A stretch of DNA of 64,000 nucleotides from Paraburkholderia ultramafica (GCF_902859915.1 NZ_CADIKK010000002.1:1-64000), one strand, 5' to 3'; counted from the first letter of the stretch, positions 50,823 through 63,925 are shown. Notes: a model not told the origin generated them from the letters alone. Program-made: numbers and translations.

Positions 50823-51137
50823 GTGTTCACAGGCAGCTTGCGCGGACGCTTGCTATGGTGGCTCCTGCTGCCGCTGGCGGCGTTCGTTTCTATTTCCGGC
50901 GTGATTTCGTACCGCTTTGCGCAGACCACGGCCGACCTGGTGCAGGACAACGCATTGCTTTCGTCGATGAGGCGAGCGATCCTGCTGATGGAGCAGCACA
51001 TTGGGCAGCCGCTCAGCTTGAGCGAACTGGCGCATCGACTGGAGATGTCCGTGCGGCAAATCGAGCGTGCGAATTCGGGCGCCAACCCACCCGCCACTCA
51101 TCACGGCTCACCCACCCCGACCCTCGAGCGCGGCTAG
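50823..51137 (+). pseudogene. Sensor kinase N-terminus fused to an AraC-type helix-turn-helix fragment
   Basis: A 104-residue frame from GTG 50823. Residues about 1-48 (LRGRLLWWLLLPLAAFVSIS and FAQTTADLVQDNALLSS) match the start of the TctE-like kinase at 48170. The next 35 residues (AILLMEQHIGQPLSLSELAH, RLEMSVRQIER) are the first helix-turn-helix of an AraC/GlxA-type activator. The frame then ends in low-complexity sequence. Two unrelated genes have been joined by deletion. It probably marks a former kinase gene beside the second binding-protein gene. Confidence 0.65.
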
Positions 51138-51958
51138 CGCGTCCCTCGCGCTTTGCCTGTGCTCCCCGCGGACGCCTCTGCTTCCAGTCCCTCGATCATC
51201 TCGCGCGCAGCAGTCTGAAGCTCGGGCACGAAGCGCCGTTTCGCTTCCGCGAGCGTGACCGCGCGTGAAAGAAACACCACGTTCAGACTCGCCAACACGC
51301 GCTGCTCGGACACGATCGCAACAGCCACCGCGCCGATCTTGCTTTGCGCGGACCAGTCGCCGTGATTGGAGCCGAAGCCATCTGTGCGCACCCGCCGCAC
51401 GAGGCTGCGGATGAACGCGTCGTTCGACGCGAGCGCTTTCTGTTCTTCGCCGCCCGCGCCTGAGCGCAGCAAGTCGAGAATGTCCGCGCGCTCACCATCG
51501 GAACACATCGCGAAGTACACGCGCCCGGCCGCGGTGAGCAGAATCGGCAACCGGCGCCCGACCATCGAACGGTGAAACGACAACGTGCTGAAACGGTGGG
51601 TCGTCTCGCGGATGATCATCGCATCGCCGTCCGGCGTCGTCAGATCCGAAGGCCATGCAACCCGCTGGAGCAGCCGCCCCATGATCGGTGGCGCGATCGT
51701 CGCGATTCGTTCGTCGTCCGTAAAACCTTCGCTCAATGCCCGCACCTTGAGCGTCAAGCGGAAACTGTCGTCCGACGCGCTGCGTCGCACAAAGCCTTCC
51801 TCCATCAGCGTTTCCAGCAGCCGCCGCGCGGTGGTGCGATGCAGGCCCGTCAGATCGCTGATCTGCTGGCTCGTGGCGCGGCCGCTATCCATCGAGTTGA
51901 GCGCCTGCAACACCTGCAGCCCGCGCGACAGACCTCTCACATTGGTGTATTGGGTCAC
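51134..51958 (-). CDS. mhpR: IclR-family activator of the mhp genes
   Basis: A 274-residue protein closely resembling MhpR of E. coli: VRGLSRGLQVLQALNSMDSG, LTGLHRTTARRLLETLMEEG, FVRRSASDDSFRLTLKVRAL and ETTHRFSTLSFHRSMVGRRL. The helix-turn-helix is N-terminal and the effector domain follows. It is divergent from mhpA, which it should activate when 3-(3-hydroxyphenyl)propionate is present. A 17-base palindrome at 51984 is its likely operator. Its stop overlaps the kinase/AraC remnant on the other strand by four bases. Confidence 0.92.
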   Translation of the reverse strand: MTQYTNVRGLSRGLQVLQALNSMDSGRATSQQISDLTGLHRTTARRLLETLMEEGFVRRSASDDSFRLTLKVRALSEGFTDDERIATIAPPIMGRLLQRVAWPSDLTTPDGDAMIIRETTHRFSTLSFHRSMVGRRLPILLTAAGRVYFAMCSDGERADILDLLRSGAGGEEQKALASNDAFIRSLVRRVRTDGFGSNHGDWSAQSKIGAVAVAIVSEQRVLASLNVVFLSRAVTLAEAKRRFVPELQTAAREMIEGLEAEASAGSTGKARGTR

Positions 51959-51983
51959 CGGAAAATCCTATTTAAATCAACTA

Positions 51984-52000
51984 TGTGCATTCTATGCACA
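51984..52000. promoter_or_regulatory. MhpR operator (palindrome)
   Basis: TGTGCATTCTATGCACA is a perfect inverted repeat of 7-base arms and 3-base spacer. It has the same length, spacing and TGCA cores as the known E. coli MhpR operator. It lies 26 bases upstream of mhpR and about 205 bases upstream of mhpA. Confidence 0.8.
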
Positions 52001-52204
52001 ATTTCCACAATTTGTTGAGCGAGCAGGGGAGCAGTCCTAGACTGCGAACAAATCAAACGATTCATGGAGACGCAACATGTTGTCCGTCCGCGAGTTTCTC
52101 GCTGCGGCCACGAGCGGTTCCCGCTCGCCGCGCTCCCTGACCATTTCGATCCAGTTCGTTATCTGAAGCGAAGGCGGTTTGCGCCGCGCGAGAAAGGAGA
52201 CAGC

Positions 52205-54064
52205 ATGCCCCCACCTCTTGATCCGGTGGCCGCTCAAGGTCATAGCGAGACCGTATCCACGGACGTGGCGATTATCGGCGCCGGCCCGGTCGGTTTGATG
52301 ATCGCCAACTATCTCGGTCTGCAGGGCGTGCGCGTCGTGCTGGTAGAGAAGCTCGAACAGATTATCGACTATCCGCGCGCAATCGGTCTCGACGACGAAG
52401 CGCTGCGCGTGTTCCAGTCAGTCGGCCTCGCCGACGCGTTGTTGCCCCACACCACTCCCGACCACTGGATGCGTTTCGTCACGCGCACGGGTCATTGCTT
52501 CGCGTCGATCGAACCGCGTACCGACGAATTCGGCTGGTCGCGCCGTAACGCGTTCATTCAACCGCTCGCCGACCGCGTACTGTACGAAGGTCTGCGGCGC
52601 TTTGCGCATGTCGAGGTGCTGTTCGGCAGCAGCGTCAGCGCATTCACGCAGGACCAGAGCGGCGTCACGATCGGGACGGAAGACCAGCAAGGCGGCCGCC
52701 GCACGATTCGCGCGTCGTATATGGTCGGCGCCGACGGCGGCAACAGCTTGGTGCGGCGCGTGCTCAACGTGCCGTTCGAAGGGCGGACCAAGCCGAATCA
52801 ATGGATCGTCGTCGACGTGCGCAACGATCCGATCGGCTCGCCGCATGTGTACATGCATTGCGATCCGCAGCGGCCGTATGTGTCGGCTGCGTTGCCGCAC
52901 GGCATCCGCCGCTTCGAATTCATGGTGATGCCGGGCGAAACCGAAGAAGAACTGTCGAAGCCGGAGAACATGGCCGCGCTGATCCGCAAGGTCGTGGCCG
53001 ACCCGGAGCAGGTCGACTACATCCGCAAGCGCGTCTATACGCACAATGCGCGGCTTGCCAGCAGCTTCCGCGTGGACCGCGTGCTGCTCGCCGGCGACGC
53101 CGCGCACATCATGCCGGTATGGCAAGGCCAGGGTTACAACAGCGGCATTCGCGACGCGAGCAACCTCGGCTGGAAGCTCGCGATGGTGGTCAAGGGTCTC
53201 GCCGGCGACGCGCTGCTCGATACGTACACCGCGGAGCGCCGCGCGCATGCCCGCTCGATGATCCATCTGTCGGAGGTGGCCGGCGACATCTTCGCGCCGA
53301 CGAGCCGCTTCGGCATCAAGTTCCGCGACGCTTTCGTGCGCACGTTCAACCTGTTCCCCGCGGTCAAGCGCTACTTCGTCGAAATGCGTTTCAAGCCGAT
53401 GCCGCGCTATGAAACCGGCGTGGTGCTGCTCGCGCGCAGCGAGCGCAAGCATGGCTGGCTCGCGCGCGTGCTGGAAGGCTCGGGCCATTCGGCGCCGGGA
53501 CGTCTGCTCGGGCTGATGAGCGAGAAGCGCGAGTCGCGGCTGGGTCGCCTCGCGTATGGCTTCGATCCGAATTGCCGTTCGCCGGTCGGCCGCATGTTCG
53601 TTCAGCCGCGCGTGCGTACCGTGAATGGCGAAGTCGTGCGTCTCGACGATGTGCTCGGCAACCGCTTTGCGATCCTCGGCTGGGGCGCCGATCCGACCTT
53701 CGGCCTCACGCCGGCGGCACGCGAAATCTGGCAGCGGCTGGGCGGCTGTTTCGTGGTCGCGAAGCCGGATACGCAACTCTCTTTCCATGACGACGTGCCC
53801 GCCGACGTGATCGCGATCGGCGACGTGAACGGCCGCCTGAAAGACTGGTTTTCGCGCGTGCCGGAGTCGGTCGTGTTGCTGCGCCCCGATCGTTTCGTCG
53901 CGGGCATGTGCACGCCGCAGCAGGTCTCGTCGCATATCGGCGAGCTTGCAGCGAAGCTGAATCTCAAGGCGGCCGGGTGGCAGAGCGCCACCGTCAACGT
54001 CGCTGCTGTCAACGAAACGATCGTGACGCGCGACAGCGTTGTGGCCGTCGCAACCGGAGCCTGA
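52205..54064 (+). CDS. mhpA: 3-(3-hydroxyphenyl)propionate hydroxylase
   Basis: A 619-residue FAD monooxygenase. [20 protein letters not shown] is the Rossmann motif, [11 protein letters not shown] the DG motif, and [20 protein letters not shown] the GD motif. It hydroxylates 3-(3-hydroxyphenyl)propionate to the 2,3-dihydroxy compound with NADH and oxygen. The C-terminal thioredoxin-like domain typical of the family is present. ATG 52205 follows GAAAGGAGACAGC. It is the first gene of the pathway operon mhpA-B-D-F-E. Confidence 0.93.
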   Translation: MPPPLDPVAAQGHSETVSTDVAIIGAGPVGLMIANYLGLQGVRVVLVEKLEQIIDYPRAIGLDDEALRVFQSVGLADALLPHTTPDHWMRFVTRTGHCFASIEPRTDEFGWSRRNAFIQPLADRVLYEGLRRFAHVEVLFGSSVSAFTQDQSGVTIGTEDQQGGRRTIRASYMVGADGGNSLVRRVLNVPFEGRTKPNQWIVVDVRNDPIGSPHVYMHCDPQRPYVSAALPHGIRRFEFMVMPGETEEELSKPENMAALIRKVVADPEQVDYIRKRVYTHNARLASSFRVDRVLLAGDAAHIMPVWQGQGYNSGIRDASNLGWKLAMVVKGLAGDALLDTYTAERRAHARSMIHLSEVAGDIFAPTSRFGIKFRDAFVRTFNLFPAVKRYFVEMRFKPMPRYETGVVLLARSERKHGWLARVLEGSGHSAPGRLLGLMSEKRESRLGRLAYGFDPNCRSPVGRMFVQPRVRTVNGEVVRLDDVLGNRFAILGWGADPTFGLTPAAREIWQRLGGCFVVAKPDTQLSFHDDVPADVIAIGDVNGRLKDWFSRVPESVVLLRPDRFVAGMCTPQQVSSHIGELAAKLNLKAAGWQSATVNVAAVNETIVTRDSVVAVATGA

Positions 54065-54065
54065 T

Positions 54066-55022
54066 ATGCCGATGTTACTCGAATGCCTGTCGCACTCGCC
54101 GCTTACCGGCTATTACGATCCCGCGCCGGAAGTGGTCGCCGAAGTGGCGCGGATTCACGCGGCGGCGCGTGCGCGCGTCGCCGAATTCGACCCTGAACTG
54201 GTCGTCGTGTTCGCGCCGGATCACTACAACGGTTTCTTCTACGACGTGATGCCGCCGTTCTGCATTGGCGCGTCGGCCAGCGCGATCGGCGATTTCAAGA
54301 GCCTTGCCGGACCGCTCGACGTGCCCGCCGATACCGCGCTCGAACTCGCCAAAGCCGTGCTGGCGAGCGACGTCGACGTCGCGGTGTCATACCGGATGCA
54401 GGTCGATCACGGTTGCGCGCAAGCGCTGGAGCTTCTCACGGGCAGCCTCGATCGTTATCCGGTCGTGCCCGTGTTCATCAACTCGGTGGCGCCGCCGATG
54501 GCCTCGTGCCGCCGTGCGCGCCTGCTCGGCGACGCGCTGGGCCGCGCACTCGCGCGCATGGATAAGCGTGTGCTGGTAATCGGCTCCGGCGGCATCTCGC
54601 ACGAGCCGCCGGTGCCGGAACTGGCCGGCGCCAGTGACGAAGTCGCCGAGCGGCTGATCGCCGGCCGCAATCCTTCGGCCGAATCGCGGGCGGCGCGCCA
54701 GGCGCGCACGGTCGCGGCGGCGCGTGCCTTCACCGCGGGCGACAGCCATTTGCATCCGCTCAATCCTGAGTGGGACCGGGCGTTCCTGAAGCTGCTCGAA
54801 GACGGCGAACTGAAGGCGCTCGACGGCCTGACCGACTCCGCGATCACGCGCGCGGCCGGCAAATCCGCTCACGAGATTCGCACGTGGGTCGCGGCATTCG
54901 CCGCGCTGAACGCAGGCGGGCCGTATCGCGCGACGCTTGACTACTACCGGGCGATCCCCGAATGGATTGCGGGGTTTGGCGCAATGCACGCGCGTCCTGT
55001 CGCCGCAAACGCCAACGCCTAA
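54066..55022 (+). CDS. mhpB: 3-(2,3-dihydroxyphenyl)propionate 1,2-dioxygenase
   Basis: A 318-residue class III extradiol dioxygenase (LigB type). LLECLSHSPLTGYYDPAPEV, FAPDHYNGFFYDVMPPFCIG, MQVDHGCAQALELL and GSGGISHEPPVPEL carry the His and Glu ligands of iron(II) and the active-site His. It opens the ring of the mhpA product by meta-cleavage. The start lies one base after the mhpA stop, so the genes are translationally coupled. Confidence 0.93.
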   Translation: MPMLLECLSHSPLTGYYDPAPEVVAEVARIHAAARARVAEFDPELVVVFAPDHYNGFFYDVMPPFCIGASASAIGDFKSLAGPLDVPADTALELAKAVLASDVDVAVSYRMQVDHGCAQALELLTGSLDRYPVVPVFINSVAPPMASCRRARLLGDALGRALARMDKRVLVIGSGGISHEPPVPELAGASDEVAERLIAGRNPSAESRAARQARTVAAARAFTAGDSHLHPLNPEWDRAFLKLLEDGELKALDGLTDSAITRAAGKSAHEIRTWVAAFAALNAGGPYRATLDYYRAIPEWIAGFGAMHARPVAANANA

Positions 55023-55040
55023 CCGAACCAGGAAATCGCT

Positions 55041-55850
55041 ATGAACACTCTCAGCAATGTGGAAGCGCTGGCCCTGCGGCTGCGCGAATCCGAACGCACG
55101 CGTCTGACGATTTCGCCGCTGCGCGAAGACGCGCGCTTCGCCGATCTGAACAATGCCGCCGACGCCGAGCAACTCGCCTACGCGGTCCAGCAGCTCAACG
55201 TCGCGGCACGCGTGGCGGCGGGCGAGCGCATCGTCGGCCGCAAGATCGGGCTGACGTCGCCGGCGGTGCAGCGCCAGATCGGCGTCGATCAACCGGATTT
55301 CGGCGCGCTGTTCGCGTCGATGGCGTATGGCGACAACCAGCCGATTCCGCTCGGCGAACTGATCCAGCCGAAGGTCGAAGCTGAGATCGCGCTGGTGCTC
55401 GAACACGATCTCGTGCACGAGCGTCACACCTACGCCGACCTGATCCGCGCGACCGCCTACGCGGTCGCGGCGATCGAAGTGGTGGACAGCCGCATCGAAG
55501 GCTGGAATATCCGCTTCGTCGATACGGTGGCGGACAACGCGTCGAGCGCGCGCTTCGTGCTCGGCAGCCGGCCGGTGCCGCTGCGCGACGTCGATCTGGC
55601 CGCCTGCGCGATGACGTTGTCGAACGACGCCGACGTGCTGTCGCGCGGCAACGGCTCCGCGTGTCTCGGCAATCCGCTGAACGCGGCCGTGTGGCTCGCG
55701 GACCGCATGGTCCAGCTCGGCACGCCGTTGCGCGCCGGCGATGTCCTGCTGACCGGCGCACTCGGCCCGATGGTCGCGGTCACGCAACCGGGCACCTTCA
55801 CCGCGCAGATCGACGGTCTCGGCAGCGTCCGTGCGACTTTTTCCGCATAA
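55041..55850 (+). CDS. mhpD: 2-keto-4-pentenoate hydratase
   Basis: A 269-residue protein of the fumarylacetoacetate hydrolase-like group. GRKIGLTSPAVQRQIGVDQP and IQPKVEAEIALVLE (metal ligand Glu residues) are family motifs. It adds water to 2-hydroxypenta-2,4-dienoate to give 4-hydroxy-2-oxovalerate, with a divalent metal. It lies between mhpB and mhpF. AGGAAATCGCT precedes the start. Confidence 0.92.
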   Translation: MNTLSNVEALALRLRESERTRLTISPLREDARFADLNNAADAEQLAYAVQQLNVAARVAAGERIVGRKIGLTSPAVQRQIGVDQPDFGALFASMAYGDNQPIPLGELIQPKVEAEIALVLEHDLVHERHTYADLIRATAYAVAAIEVVDSRIEGWNIRFVDTVADNASSARFVLGSRPVPLRDVDLAACAMTLSNDADVLSRGNGSACLGNPLNAAVWLADRMVQLGTPLRAGDVLLTGALGPMVAVTQPGTFTAQIDGLGSVRATFSA

Positions 55851-55874
55851 GCAAGCACTCGATTGAGGACTGAA

Positions 55875-56816
55875 ATGGCAAGCGAAAAACTCAAGGCCGC
55901 GATCATCGGCTCGGGCAATATCGGCACCGATCTGATGATCAAGATCCTGCGTCACGGCAAGCACCTGGAAGTGGCGGCGATGGTCGGCATCGACGCCGCC
56001 TCCGACGGCCTCGCCCGCGCCGCGCGCCTCGGCGTGGCGACCACGCACGAAGGCGTCGAAGGTCTGACGCGTCTGCCGGTATTCGACGAAATCGACTTCG
56101 TGTTCGACGCGACGTCGGCGGGCGCGCATGTGAAGAACGACGCGTTCCTGCGCGCGCTGAAGCCCGGCATCCGTCTGATCGACCTGACGCCCGCGGCGAT
56201 CGGGCCGTACTGCGTGCCGGTCGTCAATCTCGACGCACAGCTCGACGCGCTCAACGTGAACATGGTGACCTGCGGCGGCCAGGCGACGATCCCGATGGTC
56301 GCGGCCGTGTCGCGCGTGGCGAGGGTGCACTACGCGGAAATCGTCGCGGCGATCAGCAGCAGGTCGGCTGGTCCCGGCACGCGCGCGAACATCGACGAGT
56401 TCACCGAGACGACCTCCAAGGCGATCGAAGTGGTGGGCGGCGCGGCAAAAGGCAAGGCGATCATCGTGCTGAATCCGGCAGAGCCGCCGGTGATGATGCG
56501 CGACACCGTCTACGTGCTCTCCGAACTCGTCGACCGCGCGCAGGTGGAAGCGTCGATCGAAGCGATGGCCGCGGCCGTGCATGCGTATGTGCCGGGCTAC
56601 CGTCTGAAGCAGAAGGTGCAGTTCGACGAGATCAGCGCCGCTGCGCCGCTGAATATTCCGGGCCTCGGCAAGTTCAGCGGTTTGAAGACCTCGGTGTTCA
56701 TCGAGGTGGAAGGCGCCGCGCATTACCTGCCTGCGTACGCGGGCAATCTCGACATCATGACTTCGGCCGCGCTCGCGACCGCGGAACGCATGGCGCAATC
56801 GCTCGTGCAGGCATAA
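55875..56816 (+). CDS. mhpF: Acetaldehyde dehydrogenase (acylating)
   Basis: A 313-residue protein: [16 protein letters not shown] (NAD-binding), [20 protein letters not shown] (catalytic Cys) and [13 protein letters not shown]. It converts acetaldehyde from MhpE to acetyl-CoA, with channelling between the two enzymes. It precedes mhpE by 12 bases. The partner pair order F-E matches E. coli. Confidence 0.93.
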   Translation: MASEKLKAAIIGSGNIGTDLMIKILRHGKHLEVAAMVGIDAASDGLARAARLGVATTHEGVEGLTRLPVFDEIDFVFDATSAGAHVKNDAFLRALKPGIRLIDLTPAAIGPYCVPVVNLDAQLDALNVNMVTCGGQATIPMVAAVSRVARVHYAEIVAAISSRSAGPGTRANIDEFTETTSKAIEVVGGAAKGKAIIVLNPAEPPVMMRDTVYVLSELVDRAQVEASIEAMAAAVHAYVPGYRLKQKVQFDEISAAAPLNIPGLGKFSGLKTSVFIEVEGAAHYLPAYAGNLDIMTSAALATAERMAQSLVQA

Positions 56817-56828
56817 GGAGACTTTCGC

Positions 56829-57857
56829 ATGGACAAGAAACTGAATATCTCCGACGTGACGCTGCGCGACGGCAGCCACGCGATCCGCCATCAATACTCG
56901 ATTCAGAACGTGCAGGACATCGCGCGCGCGTTGGATAAAGCGAAGGTCGACAGCATCGAAGTGGCGCACGGCGACGGGCTGCAAGGTTCGAGCTTCAACT
57001 ACGGCTTCGGCGCGCATAGCGACCTCGAATGGATCGAGGCGGTGGCCGAGGTGGTCACGCATGCGCAGATCGCGACACTGCTGTTGCCCGGCATCGGCAC
57101 GATTCACGATCTGAAGGCGGCGTACCAGGCCGGCGCGCGCATCGTGCGCGTCGCGACCCATTGCACCGAGGCGGATATTTCGAAGCAGCACATCGAATAT
57201 GCGCGCGAACTTGGCATGGACACGGTCGGCTTCCTGATGATGAGCCACATGACCACGCCGGAAAACCTCGCGGTCGAAGCCAGGAAGATGGAGAGCTACG
57301 GCGCCACCTGTATCTACGTGGTGGACTCGGGCGGCGCGCTGACGATGAACGACGTGCGCGCACGTTTTCGCGCATTGAAGGCGGTGCTCAAGCCGGAGAC
57401 AAAGACGGGCATGCACGCGCACCACAATCTGTCGCTGGGCGTGGCGAATTCGATGGTCGCGGTGGAAGAGGGCTGCGACCGCATCGACGCGTCGCTCGCC
57501 GGTATGGGCGCGGGCGCGGGCAATGCGCCGCTCGAAGTGTTCATCGCCGCGGCGGAACGCGCCGGCTGGAATCACGGCACCGATCTGTACACGCTGATGG
57601 ACGCCGCCGACGACATCGTGCGTCCGTTGCAGGACCGTCCGGTGCGGGTCGATCGCGAGACGCTGGCGCTCGGCTATGCAGGCGTGTATTCGAGCTTCCT
57701 GCGGCATGCGGAAGTGGCCGCGAAGAAATATGGGCTCAAGACGGTCGACATCCTGGTCGAGTTGGGCAAGCGCCGCATGGTCGGCGGCCAGGAGGACATG
57801 ATCGTCGACGTCGCGCTGGATCTGACGCGCGCGTCCGCCAAGGAGATTGTTGCCTGA
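56829..57857 (+). CDS. mhpE: 4-hydroxy-2-oxovalerate aldolase
   Basis: A 342-residue protein: [20 protein letters not shown] (HMGL-like barrel start), [20 protein letters not shown] with metal-binding His residues, and [20 protein letters not shown]. It cleaves 4-hydroxy-2-oxovalerate to pyruvate and acetaldehyde, passing the aldehyde to MhpF. AAGGAG precedes the ATG. A hairpin follows the stop at 57868. Confidence 0.93.
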   Translation: MDKKLNISDVTLRDGSHAIRHQYSIQNVQDIARALDKAKVDSIEVAHGDGLQGSSFNYGFGAHSDLEWIEAVAEVVTHAQIATLLLPGIGTIHDLKAAYQAGARIVRVATHCTEADISKQHIEYARELGMDTVGFLMMSHMTTPENLAVEARKMESYGATCIYVVDSGGALTMNDVRARFRALKAVLKPETKTGMHAHHNLSLGVANSMVAVEEGCDRIDASLAGMGAGAGNAPLEVFIAAAERAGWNHGTDLYTLMDAADDIVRPLQDRPVRVDRETLALGYAGVYSSFLRHAEVAAKKYGLKTVDILVELGKRRMVGGQEDMIVDVALDLTRASAKEIVA

Positions 57858-57867
57858 TGACCTGACG

Positions 57868-57897
57868 TGCACGGCTGCGGCGCGCGTGAGCCGTGCA
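57868..57897 (+). terminator. Hairpin after mhpE
   Basis: TGCACGGCT (57868-57876) pairs with AGCCGTGCA (57889-57897) around 12 bases, 11 bases past the mhpE stop. No T-run follows, so termination may be partial, leaving mhpC expressed. Confidence 0.6.
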
Positions 57898-57939
57898 TTG
57901 TCGAGACCGCCAGCAATATCGCCACAAGAGCGATGCTGA

Positions 57940-58335
57940 TTCAACCGGATCGGCCGTCGTCGCACGGTCGGCGGCATGTATCTGGGTATCGTCGTTGCGC
58001 TGGCGGCGTTGCTGGGCGCGAGCGGCGGCACGTCGATGGCATGGGGCGGCTTGCTGGCGGGGTTGTTTCTCGTCGGCGGGCAGTCGGTGTTGTACGCGCT
58101 CGCCAGCAGCCTTTACCCGACTGAAGTTCGCGGCACGGGAGTGGGCGCCGCCGTCGCGGTGGGGCGCATGGGCTCGATTCTCGGGCCGTTGATCGCCGGG
58201 CAGTTGCTGGCGATCGGTCAAGGCGCTTCTGTGCTGTTGAGCGCGAGCATTCCGTTGATCGCCATCGCGGCAATCGCGGCATGGCTCGTGGTCAGCAAGT
58301 CCGCGCCTCGTTATACCCCGGCTGCCGTGCAGTAG
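57940..58335 (+). pseudogene. 3-HPP MFS transporter, C-terminal remnant (mhpT-like)
   Basis: The frame opens just after a TGA at 57937-57939 and reads FNRIGRRRTVGG, the conserved loop between helices 8 and 9 of MFS carriers. Three or four helices follow (GIVVALAALLGASGGTSMAW, LYALASSLYPTEVRGTGVGA, GRMGSILGPLIAGQLLAIGQ). An ATG at 57976 would give 119 residues. The first two thirds of the carrier are missing. The position inside the mhp operon points to a former 3-(3-hydroxyphenyl)propionate permease. Confidence 0.72.
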
Positions 58336-58416
58336 ATCCGCGGCCTGACAAACTGTGCGGGCTCGCTATCGATGGCGGCCCGCAGTCACTTAACTCGTGA
58401 AACAAAGGGATTCAAC

Positions 58417-59286
58417 ATGAGCTCACAAGCACCGGCATTCACCGAAGCGTCGACCAGCCGATTCGTTCGTATCACGGAAGACGGGCGCGACATGCAGCTC
58501 CACTACAACGATGTGGGGCGGGGCGCGGAAACGGTCGTGATGCTGCACGGCTCGGGACCGGGCGCGACCGGCTGGGCGAACTTCAATCGCAATGTCGAGC
58601 CGCTCGTGGCCGCAGGGTATCGGGTCATCCTGATGGATTGCCTGGGCTGGGGCAAGAGCGATCCGATCGTCTGCAAGGGCTCGCGCTCCGAGCTCAACGC
58701 GCGTTCGTTGAAGAGCCTGCTCGACGCGCTCGACCTCGCGCGCGTGCATATCATCGGCAACTCGATGGGCGGGCATAGTGCGGTGGCGTTCGCGCTGGCC
58801 GAGCCGAAGCGTGTCGGCAAGCTGGTATTGATGGGCGGCGGCACGGGCGGTCCCAGCCAGTTCGTGCCGATGCCGACCGAAGGCATCAAGCTGCTGCAAG
58901 GCGTCTACAAGGAGCCGACCATCGAGAACCTGCAGCGCATGATGAACATCTTCGTGTTCGACGCAAAAGCGCTGACCGAAGATCTGATGAAGGCGCGGCT
59001 CGACAATATCCTCGCGCGCCGCGACCACCTGGAGAACTTTGTCGCGAGCCTCGCGGCGAATCCGAAGCAGTTCAACGACTTCGGTCCGCGGCTTGGCGAA
59101 GTGTCCGCGCCAACCTTGGTGATCTGGGGACGCGACGATCGCTTCGTGCCGATGGACGTGGGTCTGCGCCTCGTCGCCGGGATGCAGAATGCGGACATGC
59201 ATATCTTCAGCCGCTGCGGTCATTGGGCTCAGTGGGAGCATGCGGAGAAGTTCAACCGGATGGTGGTCGAGTTTCTGGGCCGCTAA
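58417..59286 (+). CDS. mhpC: 2-hydroxy-6-oxonona-2,4-dienedioate hydrolase
   Basis: A 289-residue alpha/beta hydrolase of the meta-cleavage-product group. [20 protein letters not shown] is the oxyanion region, [11 protein letters not shown] the nucleophile Ser, [10 protein letters not shown] the Asp, and [15 protein letters not shown] the His. It hydrolyses the ring-opened product of MhpB to succinate and 2-hydroxypentadienoate. In E. coli mhpC sits between mhpB and mhpD; here it lies at the end, after the transporter remnant. A strong hairpin follows. Confidence 0.92.
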   Translation: MSSQAPAFTEASTSRFVRITEDGRDMQLHYNDVGRGAETVVMLHGSGPGATGWANFNRNVEPLVAAGYRVILMDCLGWGKSDPIVCKGSRSELNARSLKSLLDALDLARVHIIGNSMGGHSAVAFALAEPKRVGKLVLMGGGTGGPSQFVPMPTEGIKLLQGVYKEPTIENLQRMMNIFVFDAKALTEDLMKARLDNILARRDHLENFVASLAANPKQFNDFGPRLGEVSAPTLVIWGRDDRFVPMDVGLRLVAGMQNADMHIFSRCGHWAQWEHAEKFNRMVVEFLGR

Positions 59287-59312
59287 GCCTGTTTGCAACC
59301 TGTTCGCGACCG

Positions 59313-59348
59313 GCGCTCGGCAAGCCGTTGTGACGGCTTGCCGAGCGC
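59313..59348 (+). terminator. Strong hairpin ending the mhp region
   Basis: A 16-base perfect stem (59313-59328 with 59333-59348; arm GCGCTCGGCAAGCCGT) with a TGTG loop lies 27 bases past the mhpC stop. It has no T-run. Confidence 0.75.
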
Positions 59349-62316
<2,968 letters not shown>

Positions 62317-62374
62317 CCCGGTTGCCAATATACCCACGCAAGCAGCGAAGTACCCGCTGAAGTAAGCAGTAAGC

Positions 62375-62406
62375 ACGACGATGGCGCTCAAGAGCGCCAT
62401 CGTCGT
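62375..62406 (+). terminator. Terminator after icd
   Basis: A 15-base perfect stem (62375-62389 with 62392-62406; arm ACGACGATGGCGCTC) with a two-base spacer is followed by TTTCTAC, 58 bases past the icd stop. Confidence 0.85.
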
Positions 62407-62441
62407 TTCTACTTCCACGTGGCCAGCGGTCATGCCGACCA

Positions 62442-62672
62442 TCACACGTGAACGATTTCCCAATCGGCCAGTTTCTCTGGAATTTCAAGCGTCGACGTGT
62501 CGTCGCCTTCTGGCAGATGCGGGCAGATCAAGCCGCGCGCGAGGTCGTCGGCCGCCTGTTGCGGGCTGGAAAACTCTCCGAGGGTTTCGTTGCCGTAGGT
62601 TGCCTCCCAACCGTCCTGTCCCGGCAAAATGTAGAACGCTCCCTGGGTCGAGCCAAAGCGAAAGCCTTTCAT
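62442..62672 (-). CDS. Small hypothetical protein
   Basis: A 76-residue protein: MKGFRFGSTQGAFYILPGQD, GWEATYGNETLGEFSSPQQA, then ADDLARGLICPHLPEGDDTS. It has no signal peptide. The sequence looks like a compact soluble domain with Trp and Gly-rich turns. The chosen ATG lies seven bases after GGGAG. A start at 62693 is possible but lacks such a site. I recognise no family. Confidence 0.65.
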   Translation of the reverse strand: MKGFRFGSTQGAFYILPGQDGWEATYGNETLGEFSSPQQAADDLARGLICPHLPEGDDTSTLEIPEKLADWEIVHV

Positions 62673-63066
62673 TTTTAGTCTCCCAATTGCCATTTAAAAA
62701 ACCACGATGCCCTGGTGGCTTCATGCGTAAGTTGAGGAACCGGGCCGACAGCGTTTTTCCCGGCTCATCCAACTCGACTGCGTGAAGCGCCTGCTCTTGT
62801 GAAGGAGTCTACGTCAGCGGACTGCGGCGCAAGTGGCTGTTGGATAGTTCGATCTATCAAAAAATAGCGTTTAAAAATAAAGGCTTGCAAGCATCATTTT
62901 GTGATGTGCAACGTGGGGCGACATTGCGAAATGGCGAATTTGTGCCACGCACCACGATTTTTTACGAAGCAACGCATCATTCCGCATCGTGAAATTTTGG
63001 CGTCCCGCGCGATCCTTGGAGCGTGAGCCGGGTGGCAATGCGGCTCGCAGGGCGCCTTCGTCCGGT
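62673..63066. other. Intergenic region, AT-rich
   Basis: About 390 bases without a credible gene. The part 62840-62980 is strongly AT-rich and contains a 10-base palindrome GCTTGCAAGC near 62883. It may hold the promoter of the small gene at 62442, and lies beyond the 3-prime end of the hydrolase at 63067. Confidence 0.4.
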
Positions 63067-63897
63067 TCAAGCCAGAATCTGGCGGAGAAATCCAAGCATG
63101 ATGCGATTGAATTGCGCCGGCCTTTGCAGCGGCGCGAAATGGCTGACGCCAGGCAGCATGATCAACTCCGCGCCAGGAATGCTGCGGGCGAGATAGTCGG
63201 CGTGCTCCGGCTTGATGAACTCGTCGTGCTCGCTCTGCACGATCGCAACCGGCACACGGATCTGAGCCAGTTGCTGCGCCGAGTAGTTGGGCTGCGTTCT
63301 CATCATTTCGCTGACTGCGCCGACGAACGCGTCGAAGTCGTCAGGCGTCGCCGACAGTTGCGCGTAGTCTCTGGCATGCCGGCCGAAGCATCGGTCGATC
63401 ACCGGTGTCGGCACAAACGGCTTCGTGCCGCTCGGGTCCATGTTGCAGCCGAAGAAGAACACGCCCGCCACGCGCCCGGGCGCGATGCTGGCCAGCACCA
63501 TCGCGATGCAGGCGCCGTCGCTCCAGCCCACCATCGCAGCCCTGTCCAGATGCAGTGTGTCCATCACGGCCAGAACATCGGATGCCATCAACTCGTACCG
63601 GTAGGGGCGCGTGTCGCGCGTGCTGCGGCCGTGGCCGCGGCTGTCGATCACCACCACGCGATGACCCGACTCGACCAGCGCCGGAACCTGATAGCCCCAA
63701 TTGCCGCTATGCCCGAGGCCGCCGTGCAGCAGAATCACAGGCGCGCCGTCGCCATATGCCGCGTACCAGATGCGCGCGCCGTCGTGCTCGACGTAGCCGC
63801 TTTCGTCCGATGACGGCAACGGCGCCGCGCCGTGTGCTTCGAAATGTTCGAGGTTATCGTCGTGTTGGGCAGTCGAGGGTGCCATCGTTGTCTCCAT
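63067..63897 (-). CDS. Alpha/beta hydrolase
   Basis: A 276-residue cytoplasmic protein. GAPVILLHGGLGHSGNWGYQ is the oxyanion region, VVVIDSRGHGRS a typical strand, MVGWSDGACIAM the nucleophile Ser elbow, VQSEHDEFIKPEHAD the Asp, and LPGVSHFAPLQRP the His. The layout is that of the meta-cleavage-product/lactonase-like group (3-oxoadipate enol-lactonase-like), but the substrate is open. It follows a small membrane-protein gene on the same strand and may share its transcript. Confidence 0.83.
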   Translation of the reverse strand: METTMAPSTAQHDDNLEHFEAHGAAPLPSSDESGYVEHDGARIWYAAYGDGAPVILLHGGLGHSGNWGYQVPALVESGHRVVVIDSRGHGRSTRDTRPYRYELMASDVLAVMDTLHLDRAAMVGWSDGACIAMVLASIAPGRVAGVFFFGCNMDPSGTKPFVPTPVIDRCFGRHARDYAQLSATPDDFDAFVGAVSEMMRTQPNYSAQQLAQIRVPVAIVQSEHDEFIKPEHADYLARSIPGAELIMLPGVSHFAPLQRPAQFNRIMLGFLRQILA

Positions 63898-63925
63898 TGC
63901 GTCTGGACTCGTCAGGCTGCACGCT

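Noticed and set aside
54387..58031. A 1214-codon open frame on the minus strand across the mhp genes
   Set aside because: It is antisense to five intact, recognisable mhp genes. Its composition (very rich in Arg, His, Asp and Val) is typical of reverse-strand frames in GC-rich DNA.
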